Part shown: in pieces, positions 57,663 through 64,000 of the stretch | How positions within the stretch are numbered: the stretch's first letter is position 1 | Layout: each line of letters begins with the position of its first letter | Assembly: GCF_014200595.1 (NCBI RefSeq) | Contig: NZ_JACHCG010000001.1 | Span: forward strand, 992,001-1,056,000 | Direction of reading: 5' to 3' | DNA length: 64,000 bases | From: Pedobacter cryoconitis | GTDB lineage: Bacteria > Bacteroidota > Bacteroidia > Sphingobacteriales > Sphingobacteriaceae | Translations under genes and position numbers: made by a program | The notes under the pieces: model-generated | What the model was told of the DNA's origin: nothing | The model's input: the letters and a program-made list of their open reading frames with translations, nothing else | Databases searched by the model: none

Positions 57663-59621
57663 CTATTTCCTTTTTAAAGTGAAAAAGAATTCAGAACCTT
57701 CGCCAATTACACTTTCTACCCAGATGTTTCCTTCATTGGCATTAATAAATTCCTTACAGATAACTAGGCCGAGACTCGTTCCTTTTTCATTATTTGTACC
57801 CATTGTACTTACATTATTTACGCTAAATATGGATTCTAAACGTGAAGGCTCTATCCCGATTCCGCTATCTTTGAACTGGCAAATGACCTGGTTGTTCTGA
57901 TAAGCCCGTACCGCTATATGGATAGTTCCCCCAACCGGGGTAAACTTTATTGCATTGGACAAAATGTTGCGGACCAGAAAATCCAGATGATCTGCGTCAC
58001 AAAAAACACGCAGATCTGGTTCTATATCCTGTTCGATAGAGATTGATTTCTGGGCAGCCATTTCCTTCAGCAGCAAAACATTGCGCTTAATTTTCTTTTC
58101 CGGACTCACATCGCCCTGGTTGATCATGATACCTTTTAATTGCATTTGTCCCCAGCGCAAAATAAGATTCAGTGTTTCTAGTGTAGCATTACACTGTAAT
58201 TCCAGTTTACTGAGCATGAGCGACTTTTCTTCGTCAGATAACCAGCCTCTGTTGATTAGTACGAGAAGGTTGAGAATTGAAGCCAGCGGAGCTTTCAGGT
58301 CGTGTCCAAGAATTGAAAATAGCTTGTCTTTTACATTGTTCGATTGTATAAGATCTGTATTGGCTTTATTCATGAGCCGGTTCAAGTTCCTGATCTTAAA
58401 AAAGTAAATACCCAGGATCAGCATTAAGGCTGTACCGCCTGATATAATCCCGAACATAATTTTTTGTTCGAGCAGCTGTTGATTATTTACAAACTTCAGC
58501 TGGGCAACTTTAGCCTGAGATTTGGTGAGTTCGTATTGTGCCTGTAAATTAGATATTTTAAGGGATATATCCTTGAAGTAAAAACTATCAGCGATGCTAT
58601 ATTGCCTGGTTTTTGCCTGATAGGCAGCTTTGTAATCTCCTGATTTTTCATAGAGGGCAGCAATATGTGATAAGGCTTCAAGAATTTGTTTATTGGCTTT
58701 TTTAGTTTGTCCTACGGCCAGTGCTTGCTGAAGGTAATTTAGCGCCATTGCCCGGTTGGAAGTTCCATAACTTTCTGCCAACGCGATCAGGCTCTGGAAT
58801 TCCCGGATGCTATTACTGATCTTTCTGGATTTCAGTAAGGCTCCCTTTTGAAGCGCAATGGCTTTTGCTGTTGCTCCTGATTTTGCATATACCTGGGCCA
58901 GCCCGATGGTCAGGGAAATATTTAATCCCATCATCTCAGGATAATCACTTTGGCCGATGCCCTTTTCAAAGTAATAGATGGCCCTGGAAAGGTCACCGGT
59001 TTCTCTGTAGGCTGTTCCAAAGTTCAGGCAGGTGTTTAACTTCAGGCTTGAAAAGGGAAGTGTATTGCCGATTGCTTCAGCTCGCTTGTAATAAGAGATT
59101 GCACGTAAATAATCATGACGGAGAGCATATACTTCACCAAGAGTAATGTAGGATTCCATAATTCCACTCTTATCTTTGTTTTGCTCACTTATCTTTAATG
59201 CCTGAAGAAAATAAGGGATTGCGGTTACCGAACTGCCTTTCCTGTTTTCTACAACACCCAGCCGGATATTCTCCTTAATGATTCCTTTATAATTATTCAG
59301 GCGTTTGTAGATTTCAAGTGCTTCCAGATAACGTTGTCTGGAGGATACTGCATCCCCGGAATTATCATCGATCATGCCCATCTGGTTGAGCATCCTTGCC
59401 ATACCTTCTTCGTCCTTAGTGCTTTTTGCAAGCTTCATTCCAAGGTTCACAAAAAACAATGCAGAATCAGGTTTATCATAGCGGTAATGAATGACTAGTT
59501 TTTCGTAGGCGCTGATATCTGGTACAGAGGGGAGCAGCTTTACAGGTTTTTGGACACCATAAAGTATCTGAGCATAACATAATAGAAAAACACAGAGGAG
59601 GAACTTACGCAAAATTGACAT
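57663..59621 (-). CDS. TPR-containing membrane sensor histidine kinase
   Basis: This 652-residue protein has a signal peptide (about 1-22), a sensor part of tetratricopeptide repeats (about 60-345), a coiled region, one membrane helix (about 389-408) and a cytoplasmic kinase. The phospho-acceptor H440 lies in GHDLKAP, the N box in RNILSNAIKFTP (551-562), G1 in DSGIGI (585-590) and G2 in GTSLGL (614-619). This architecture is common in Bacteroidota. No response regulator gene is beside it, so it is an orphan kinase. It is transcribed towards the ABC gene with a 4-bp gap, so the two transcripts may overlap. A functional link to the peptide cluster is possible but not shown. Confidence 0.9.
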   Translation of the reverse strand: MSILRKFLLCVFLLCYAQILYGVQKPVKLLPSVPDISAYEKLVIHYRYDKPDSALFFVNLGMKLAKSTKDEEGMARMLNQMGMIDDNSGDAVSSRQRYLEALEIYKRLNNYKGIIKENIRLGVVENRKGSSVTAIPYFLQALKISEQNKDKSGIMESYITLGEVYALRHDYLRAISYYKRAEAIGNTLPFSSLKLNTCLNFGTAYRETGDLSRAIYYFEKGIGQSDYPEMMGLNISLTIGLAQVYAKSGATAKAIALQKGALLKSRKISNSIREFQSLIALAESYGTSNRAMALNYLQQALAVGQTKKANKQILEALSHIAALYEKSGDYKAAYQAKTRQYSIADSFYFKDISLKISNLQAQYELTKSQAKVAQLKFVNNQQLLEQKIMFGIISGGTALMLILGIYFFKIRNLNRLMNKANTDLIQSNNVKDKLFSILGHDLKAPLASILNLLVLINRGWLSDEEKSLMLSKLELQCNATLETLNLILRWGQMQLKGIMINQGDVSPEKKIKRNVLLLKEMAAQKSISIEQDIEPDLRVFCDADHLDFLVRNILSNAIKFTPVGGTIHIAVRAYQNNQVICQFKDSGIGIEPSRLESIFSVNNVSTMGTNNEKGTSLGLVICKEFINANEGNIWVESVIGEGSEFFFTLKRK

Positions 59622-59649
59622 AGCAGGATTACCAGGAAAGGACAGGCGC

Positions 59650-59657
59650 CAAAGATA
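59650..59657 (-). promoter_or_regulatory. Bacteroidota -7 element for the kinase gene
   Basis: Read on the minus strand this is TATCTTTG, a perfect TAnnTTTG, starting 36 nt before the kinase ATG. The nearest upstream TTG (59681-59683) is 23 nt away, a little wide for the usual 19-21 nt spacing. Confidence 0.5.
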
Positions 59658-59690
59658 ATAGTTTACGATAATAATGATACCAACTGCCTT

Positions 59691-59720
59691 TTGAAATTTT
59701 TGCCTTAAAGACTACTTTTG
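59691..59720 (+). promoter_or_regulatory. Bacteroidota promoter (-33 TTG, -7 TAnnTTTG)
   Basis: TTG at 59691-59693 and TACTTTTG at 59713-59720 are separated by 19 nt, an exact match to the primary-sigma consensus of Bacteroidota. The small secreted-protein gene starts 17 nt after the -7 element, so the leader would be only about 10 nt. Confidence 0.8.
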
Positions 59721-59737
59721 CGTAAACCTAAAAACAT

Positions 59738-60124
59738 ATGAAAAAAATCTTGTTAGCCTCACTTTTATCAATTGCCGGAATTTCAGGATATGCACAAACC
59801 TACCAACCTGTTACCAGTAAGAACAAAACCTATCTTGCGACAGTTAAAGGACTCAGCTATACCTATAAAGACGGAATTGTTACGTTAAAAAATAACGGCA
59901 ATTATAATTTAGGTACGGTTAGTATTATTGCCTCTTCTAAAGCAGACAGTACTTTGTTCGGGATTGCTTTATTCGAAGATGGACTGGATAAAGGAAAAAC
60001 AGTTAAAAGTGCTGTTTATTTTACTGCTGGTCTTGGAAAAGATTCACGTGAAATTCCTTTAAAAGAGATCGATCAGAAGAATTTGATACTATCTTTCGAT
60101 AAAGCAACCAGGGCACAACACTAA
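59738..60124 (+). CDS. Small secreted protein of unknown function
   Basis: This is a 128-residue protein with a clear signal peptide: MKK, a hydrophobic core and cleavage near GYAQ at about residue 19. The mature part of about 109 residues is rich in Lys, Thr and short beta-prone stretches and has no cysteines in the mature region that I can see. I recognise no domain. It has its own consensus promoter and stands alone between divergent and convergent neighbours. No link with the peptide cluster is evident. Confidence 0.75.
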   Translation: MKKILLASLLSIAGISGYAQTYQPVTSKNKTYLATVKGLSYTYKDGIVTLKNNGNYNLGTVSIIASSKADSTLFGIALFEDGLDKGKTVKSAVYFTAGLGKDSREIPLKEIDQKNLILSFDKATRAQH

Positions 60125-60132
60125 TTATAAAA

Positions 60133-60156
60133 AGGGCCTGTCAACTGACAGGCTCT
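60133..60156 (-). terminator. Intrinsic terminator for the cytochrome c peroxidase gene
   Basis: GCCTGTCA (60136-60143) and TGACAGGC (60146-60153) pair, with flanking bases extending the stem to 60133-60156. On the minus strand the hairpin is followed by a T-rich run, starting 7 nt after the peroxidase stop codon. On the plus strand no T-run follows, so it mainly serves the minus-strand gene. Confidence 0.75.
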
Positions 60157-60163
60157 GTGAAAA

Positions 60164-61933
60164 TTAAATACTGTTCAGACTCTTTATAAAAGCGATAAGG
60201 TTAGTTTTCTCTTTTTGGTTCAGATGCAGCGGTGCTGAGTCCAGCGTCTGGTTTGGCACTTTGATGCCTGCACCTATGCCGCCACCTTTGTTATAAAAAT
60301 CGATGACTTCTTCCATTGTACGGAATACGCCATTGTGCATGTAAGGTGCAGTCCGTGCACTATTGCGGACAGTTGTTGTTTTGAAAGCATGTTTGTTAAA
60401 ATCCCCGGATTGAATAGTGTATAAACCCAGGTCCGGGTCTATGCGTTTGCCTCCTCTTTTTTGCGGTACCCCGAGTACTTCAGCTTCCATCTGCATATAG
60501 CGAGGTGGTTGCACACCGTTAAAAAGCGGTAAGTAATGACAGGTTCCACAACGTGCTTTGCCCATAAATAAGTTGAAACCAACTATTTCTGCATTTTTCA
60601 AAGCGTGTTTATTCCCTTGCATATAAGCGTCAAAGCGGCTGTTCAATGCAGTTAGATTACGTATATAACCTGCCAGTGCATTCATGACTTCAGACGTGTC
60701 AATTCTTATACGCCCCTGTTGCGGGTAAGTAAGGCTAAACAGCTTGCGATAGCTGCTGTCTGACCAGAGTTTATTGATGGCAATCTTCATATCACCGTGC
60801 ATTTCCTCACGATTTTGTACTACAGCCATAACCTGGTCTTCAAGAGAAGGTGCCCGCATGTCATAAAACTGTGCAGGTTGTAAGGCCGCATTGATCAATG
60901 TTGGCGTATTACGCTGGATCATCTTTTTACCAGTTACATCCAGATTTTTCACGAGCCCATCGGTAAAAGCCAGTTTAGGGTTATGGCAGGAAGCACAGCT
61001 GCGTTTGCTATTACCTGAAAGTATAGGATCAAAGAACAGTTTTTTCCCTAAAACGATCTTCTCTGTGGTTACAGAATCCCCTGATTCAGCCGTGTAGGCA
61101 TTGCGGTTAAAAGCGTTAGCATCAAAAAGAGTTGCTGCATCCTGATTGAGCAGGCGGTTATAGCGCACATCCGGCATTTTTATCCCGGCCTTTAAGCTTT
61201 TGAGCGATCGGGTCAGCGGGTTCGCATAACGGATAATAAAATCGGCACGATCAAAAAGATCAAAAGCCACCGGGTGTTGCAGATCAGTAATAGCCGGATT
61301 AAATCCGGTCACCTCACCATAGCGACCAGTAACTTCCTGTAAACTTTGTAATGCTGTGGCCGACTCGGTAAAACATCTTTTTGACAATGGGTCATCGAAA
61401 TCATTGAGCCCAAGTGTTTCTATGCGAAAAACTTCCAGCTTTGCTGCGTCAAAAATCTGCCAGTTCTGCAAGTCTGCGTGTCGAAAATACTCCCGGAATT
61501 CTGTTGCATTGACTGCCAGCTGACTTAATAAATCTTCCAGTTCCTGTTTTTTATCCGGGGAAAAATGCGGAAAAATAATCTGCTCAATGACTTGTAACCC
61601 TTTGGGCTGGATAACCAGCCCGCTGAGTTCAGTTTCTGGTACAGGCGGGCCATTTACTTGCCTTGCGATAAGTGGCGCAAAATATTCTGTGGCCCACTCC
61701 AGCCGCTTATAGGCTAGCCGCACCTTACGGAAACGTTGTTGTAAAATCTGACTTTGGCTAATATCCAGTTTGGTCGTTTGCAGCAATTGAATTGCACCTG
61801 ATAAACTATCTGTCTGGCAAATTAATTGTTGTTTAATCTGCTCTGTACGTGCATCCTCTTGCCGGAGCGAAAGAAGAGGCACGACTAACAGTACAGAAAG
61901 GCCCAGAGTAACAAGTTTAGAAATCGAACGCAT
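60164..61933 (-). CDS. Di-haem cytochrome c peroxidase (CCP/MauG family) with helical N-terminal domain
   Basis: This 589-residue exported protein (signal-like segment about 5-23) carries two c-type haem motifs, CASCH at 313-317 and CGTCH at 462-466, in the spacing of the bacterial CCP/MauG family. It should act in the periplasm, reducing hydrogen peroxide or oxidising a protein or small substrate. Residues about 25-250 are a helical domain not found in classical CCP of about 330 residues. It looks distantly like imelysin-type helical domains, as in other long Bacteroidota homologues. Its start overlaps the end of the phosphoesterase gene by 17 bp, so the two are translated as a unit. The substrate is unknown. 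Confidence 0.87.
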   Translation of the reverse strand: MRSISKLVTLGLSVLLVVPLLSLRQEDARTEQIKQQLICQTDSLSGAIQLLQTTKLDISQSQILQQRFRKVRLAYKRLEWATEYFAPLIARQVNGPPVPETELSGLVIQPKGLQVIEQIIFPHFSPDKKQELEDLLSQLAVNATEFREYFRHADLQNWQIFDAAKLEVFRIETLGLNDFDDPLSKRCFTESATALQSLQEVTGRYGEVTGFNPAITDLQHPVAFDLFDRADFIIRYANPLTRSLKSLKAGIKMPDVRYNRLLNQDAATLFDANAFNRNAYTAESGDSVTTEKIVLGKKLFFDPILSGNSKRSCASCHNPKLAFTDGLVKNLDVTGKKMIQRNTPTLINAALQPAQFYDMRAPSLEDQVMAVVQNREEMHGDMKIAINKLWSDSSYRKLFSLTYPQQGRIRIDTSEVMNALAGYIRNLTALNSRFDAYMQGNKHALKNAEIVGFNLFMGKARCGTCHYLPLFNGVQPPRYMQMEAEVLGVPQKRGGKRIDPDLGLYTIQSGDFNKHAFKTTTVRNSARTAPYMHNGVFRTMEEVIDFYNKGGGIGAGIKVPNQTLDSAPLHLNQKEKTNLIAFIKSLNSI

Positions 61934-63233
61934 GGCTCAAAGGATCAGCTTGTTTATCACGGTTATTCAATGGCTTCAGGTCCCATCTCTTTTCAATAAA
62001 AGAGAGGATACTTACAGTTTCATAACTCGTATGGTCTACATAACCTTTCTTTGCAAAAGGTGAAATGATCAAGGCTGGTATACGTGTTCCAGGTCCCCAT
62101 TTATCAATTTGCGGAGGAGCTATATGATCCCAGAAACCACCATTTTCATCATAGGTCAAAATGATGACGGCATCTTTACCATTAGGGCCGTTCAACACTG
62201 CATTGATCAGTTCCACCGCATGGCTTTCTCCTCCGGTAATAGTCGATTCACCGGGATGCTCGTTCTCCAGTCCAATAGGTTTAATAAATGAAACCGCAGG
62301 TAATGTTCCTTTTTTCGCAGCATCCAAAAATTCAGTCTCATCTTTCAAATGTTCCTTCCGGCCTGGTGTCCCTTTGGCATAACGCGTAAAATAAGCAAAA
62401 GGCTGGTGATGAAAAGTGAAAGAAGGATCAGGTTTACCGGCAATAGCATTGTCCCAGCCGCCTGAGTACCATGCCCATGAAATGCCTTTGTCCGAGAGCC
62501 TGTCTCCAATATTAGGTCCGGTCTGTGTTGGTACAAGGAAAGCTGGATTTCCACCGGCCGGGTATAGGTTGATCGAATTAATTGTGTTCACAGCATAGCC
62601 GTCTGGTGTTACTGTACCATCTTTAATCAGTTTGCCGTTAGCATCTACTTGTGCTGTGATACTGGCAGGCGAATTAGGAAACAGGGGTGAGGCGGCAGCG
62701 ATCAGCCATTGGTGGTTCAGAAAGGAGCCTCCGAAAACGCTATGAAAGAAATGATCACATAGCGTATATTTTTTTGCAAGATCATATAAAGGCAGGTCTT
62801 TTGTGCGATAATAACCCATGGCGAAGCCTTTGGTGAAATTATAATGTGCATACTTATTCATTTTACCTCCGTTGATCTGCAATTGTTCCTGGTAAAAGCG
62901 GTGTGTCACATCCGGGCTCACCTGATCAGCAGCTATATACTGGTCAATGTTAAAATAAGTATTGGGCAGGTTTGTCGGGAAAGCGCTGCCGCGTGGAATC
63001 GGAGGTAAGGTGTGATAAGGTTGATCTGCCTGGTTTAGCTGAATAATATTTTCCTGTCTGGCCTGCGCCAGACCATCTGCACCGGGAAATTGCCCGTACA
63101 AATTATCAAAGCTGTGGTTTTCCATGTAAATGACCACAACGTGTTTCACCTTATTTATTTGCGCAAAAGCCGGTGCAGTTGCCAGACTGAAAACAGTCAG
63201 TAAAAGAAATGGGGTTTTGAGAATTTTTCTCAT
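61917..63233 (-). CDS. Secreted phosphoesterase (acid phosphatase / phospholipase C family)
   Basis: This 438-residue protein has a signal peptide (MRKILKTPFLLL to APAFAQ, about 1-25). It carries the family hallmark ENHSFDNLYG at 38-47, in which the acidic and hydroxyl residues bind the catalytic metal, and a later DENGGFWDH motif near residue 370. The family includes AcpA-type acid phosphatases and non-haemolytic phospholipases C; sequence alone does not settle the substrate. It is the first gene of a two-gene unit with the di-haem peroxidase. A role in phosphate scavenging or in cleaving lipid head groups is possible. Confidence 0.88.
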   Translation of the reverse strand: MRKILKTPFLLLTVFSLATAPAFAQINKVKHVVVIYMENHSFDNLYGQFPGADGLAQARQENIIQLNQADQPYHTLPPIPRGSAFPTNLPNTYFNIDQYIAADQVSPDVTHRFYQEQLQINGGKMNKYAHYNFTKGFAMGYYRTKDLPLYDLAKKYTLCDHFFHSVFGGSFLNHQWLIAAASPLFPNSPASITAQVDANGKLIKDGTVTPDGYAVNTINSINLYPAGGNPAFLVPTQTGPNIGDRLSDKGISWAWYSGGWDNAIAGKPDPSFTFHHQPFAYFTRYAKGTPGRKEHLKDETEFLDAAKKGTLPAVSFIKPIGLENEHPGESTITGGESHAVELINAVLNGPNGKDAVIILTYDENGGFWDHIAPPQIDKWGPGTRIPALIISPFAKKGYVDHTSYETVSILSFIEKRWDLKPLNNRDKQADPLSHAFDF

Positions 63234-63301
63234 AAAATATCGGACGAATATAAATGTAATTCATGATTGACTTGGTTATTGAAGGCTTTCTTTCCGATAC
63301 T

Positions 63302-63634
63302 TTATGGTGCGCCTGGCTGGAAACAGTGATGTGATATCAGCTGGTACCATGGCGTATGATATATGGCCGGAACTTGTGTAATAGGATGAAGTATGCCGTC
63401 AAATGAGCTGGTAACTATCTTTTCAGTAAGCATCCTGATCACAGCTACGTCTGCCAGCTGGTCGTGGTTGTCGTCTTTTTTCTTAATCTGACGTAGTAAC
63501 AGGCTCGAAGTGTGTGCTGGGTTTGCTTTGTAATTGTCGATGGAAGTGGCCTGATAGATCAGAAAGGGCCGTAGCAGAAACAGAAACACCCCGAGGGTGA
63601 AAATGAAAATGCCGATTCTGTTTTTGCGATCCAT
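63302..63634 (-). CDS. Small single-pass membrane protein of unknown function
   Basis: The 110-residue product begins MDRKNRIGIFIF from the ATG at 63632-63634. A TTG 24 bp upstream (63656-63658) would add 8 residues but is the weaker start. A membrane helix spans about residues 7-25, followed by a hydrophilic part ending in a His- and Pro-rich tail (YHTPWYQLISHHCFQPGAP). I recognise no domain. The phosphoesterase gene starts 68 bp downstream on the same strand, so they may be co-transcribed. Confidence 0.55.
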   Translation of the reverse strand: MDRKNRIGIFIFTLGVFLFLLRPFLIYQATSIDNYKANPAHTSSLLLRQIKKKDDNHDQLADVAVIRMLTEKIVTSSFDGILHPITQVPAIYHTPWYQLISHHCFQPGAP

Positions 63635-63776
63635 TCGTGAATGGAGGTGAAAGTACAATTTATTGTAGTCTTTTCCTAGCGGGACAGAATTCAGACTGCT
63701 AAATTGTTACAGGTACAATTCCTAATATAACTAATTCATTTACGGTTTTCCGGATTTATAATTCATGTGCTATGTA

Positions 63777-63784
63777 TAATTTTG
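63777..63784 (+). promoter_or_regulatory. Bacteroidota -7 element for the right-edge gene
   Basis: TAATTTTG is a perfect TAnnTTTG, 31 nt before the ATG at 63816. No clear TTG sits 19-21 nt upstream, so the -33 element is weak or absent. Confidence 0.5.
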
Positions 63785-63815
63785 CGTTAACTAAATAATT
63801 AAACCGATCTATATT

Positions 63816-64000
63816 ATGGCTTTATTGGACTACAACAGTGAAAGTGAATTCCCATTTTCGAAAAACGAAGTTTTTGATGCACTTTGTTTTGCTATTCCAT
63901 CTATTTCTGGACTTAAAGTTGCAAGTGCAGACAGAATGATTGGACGTATCCTTGTCAGAGGCGGGGTTAGCCTGGCTTCCTGGGGCGAGAACATTCCTAT
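63816..64000 (+). CDS. Partial gene of unknown function (N-terminus only)
   Basis: An ATG at 63816 opens a frame that runs to the right edge without a stop, giving 61 full codons. The start reads MALLDYNSESEFPFSKNEVF, followed by DALCFAIPSISGLKVASADRM and a glycine-rich GRILVRGGVSLASWGENIPI stretch. No signal peptide or membrane helix is seen. I recognise no family with certainty. A perfect -7 element precedes it. Confidence 0.6.
   Translation, partial: MALLDYNSESEFPFSKNEVFDALCFAIPSISGLKVASADRMIGRILVRGGVSLASWGENIP

Overview
The window looks like the chromosome of a Bacteroidota, most likely a Sphingobacteriaceae (Pedobacter-type) organism. The evidence is AT-rich intergenic DNA, starts without Shine-Dalgarno sequences, promoters of the Bacteroidota form TTG-N19-TAnnTTTG, and a FecI/FecR-like regulator pair. 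No database search was possible, so the taxonomy is inferred.

Layout. At 1-261 (minus) lies the start of a membrane protein, probably a CPBP protease. An AT-rich gap of nearly 600 bp follows. At 850-2023 are an ECF sigma factor with a C-terminal membrane helix and a short FecR-like anti-sigma protein. At 2074-4040 are an SbnA-like and an SbnB-like enzyme, the known two-step route to L-2,3-diaminopropionate (Dap). At 4270-37878 and 37912-55833 are two giant non-ribosomal peptide synthetases of 11202 and 5973 residues. At 55895-57658 is an MsbA-like ABC exporter. Convergent to it is a TPR sensor histidine kinase (57663-59621, minus), then a small secreted protein (59738-60124), a di-haem cytochrome c peroxidase and a phosphoesterase that overlap in one minus-strand unit (60164-63233), a small membrane protein, and the start of an unknown gene cut by the right edge.

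The main system is a 12-module lipopeptide assembly line: a starter C domain, 12 A and 12 T domains, 9 epimerisation domains and one terminal thioesterase. Pocket residues read by eye suggest acyl - diamino acid - Val - basic - Leu - Asp - hydrophobic - diamino acid - Lys-like - aromatic - diamino acid - Leu - diamino acid. E domains follow modules 1-5, 7 and 9-11. The four diamino positions share one pocket code (DIWEVGADDK), and the adjacent Dap genes probably supply that monomer. The product should be a strongly cationic, D-rich cyclic or linear lipododecapeptide. Cationic lipodepsipeptides are known from Pedobacter, but I cannot match this 12-residue order to one I remember with certainty.

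Distinctive details are a 1.5-kb near-identical tract shared by modules 7 and 10 (recent duplication or gene conversion), an altered HHxxxDG motif in the module-10 epimerase, a TubC-type docking domain facing an acidic tail between the two megasynthases, strong stem-loops flanking the NRPS genes, and an unusual GC-rich leader before the first NRPS gene.
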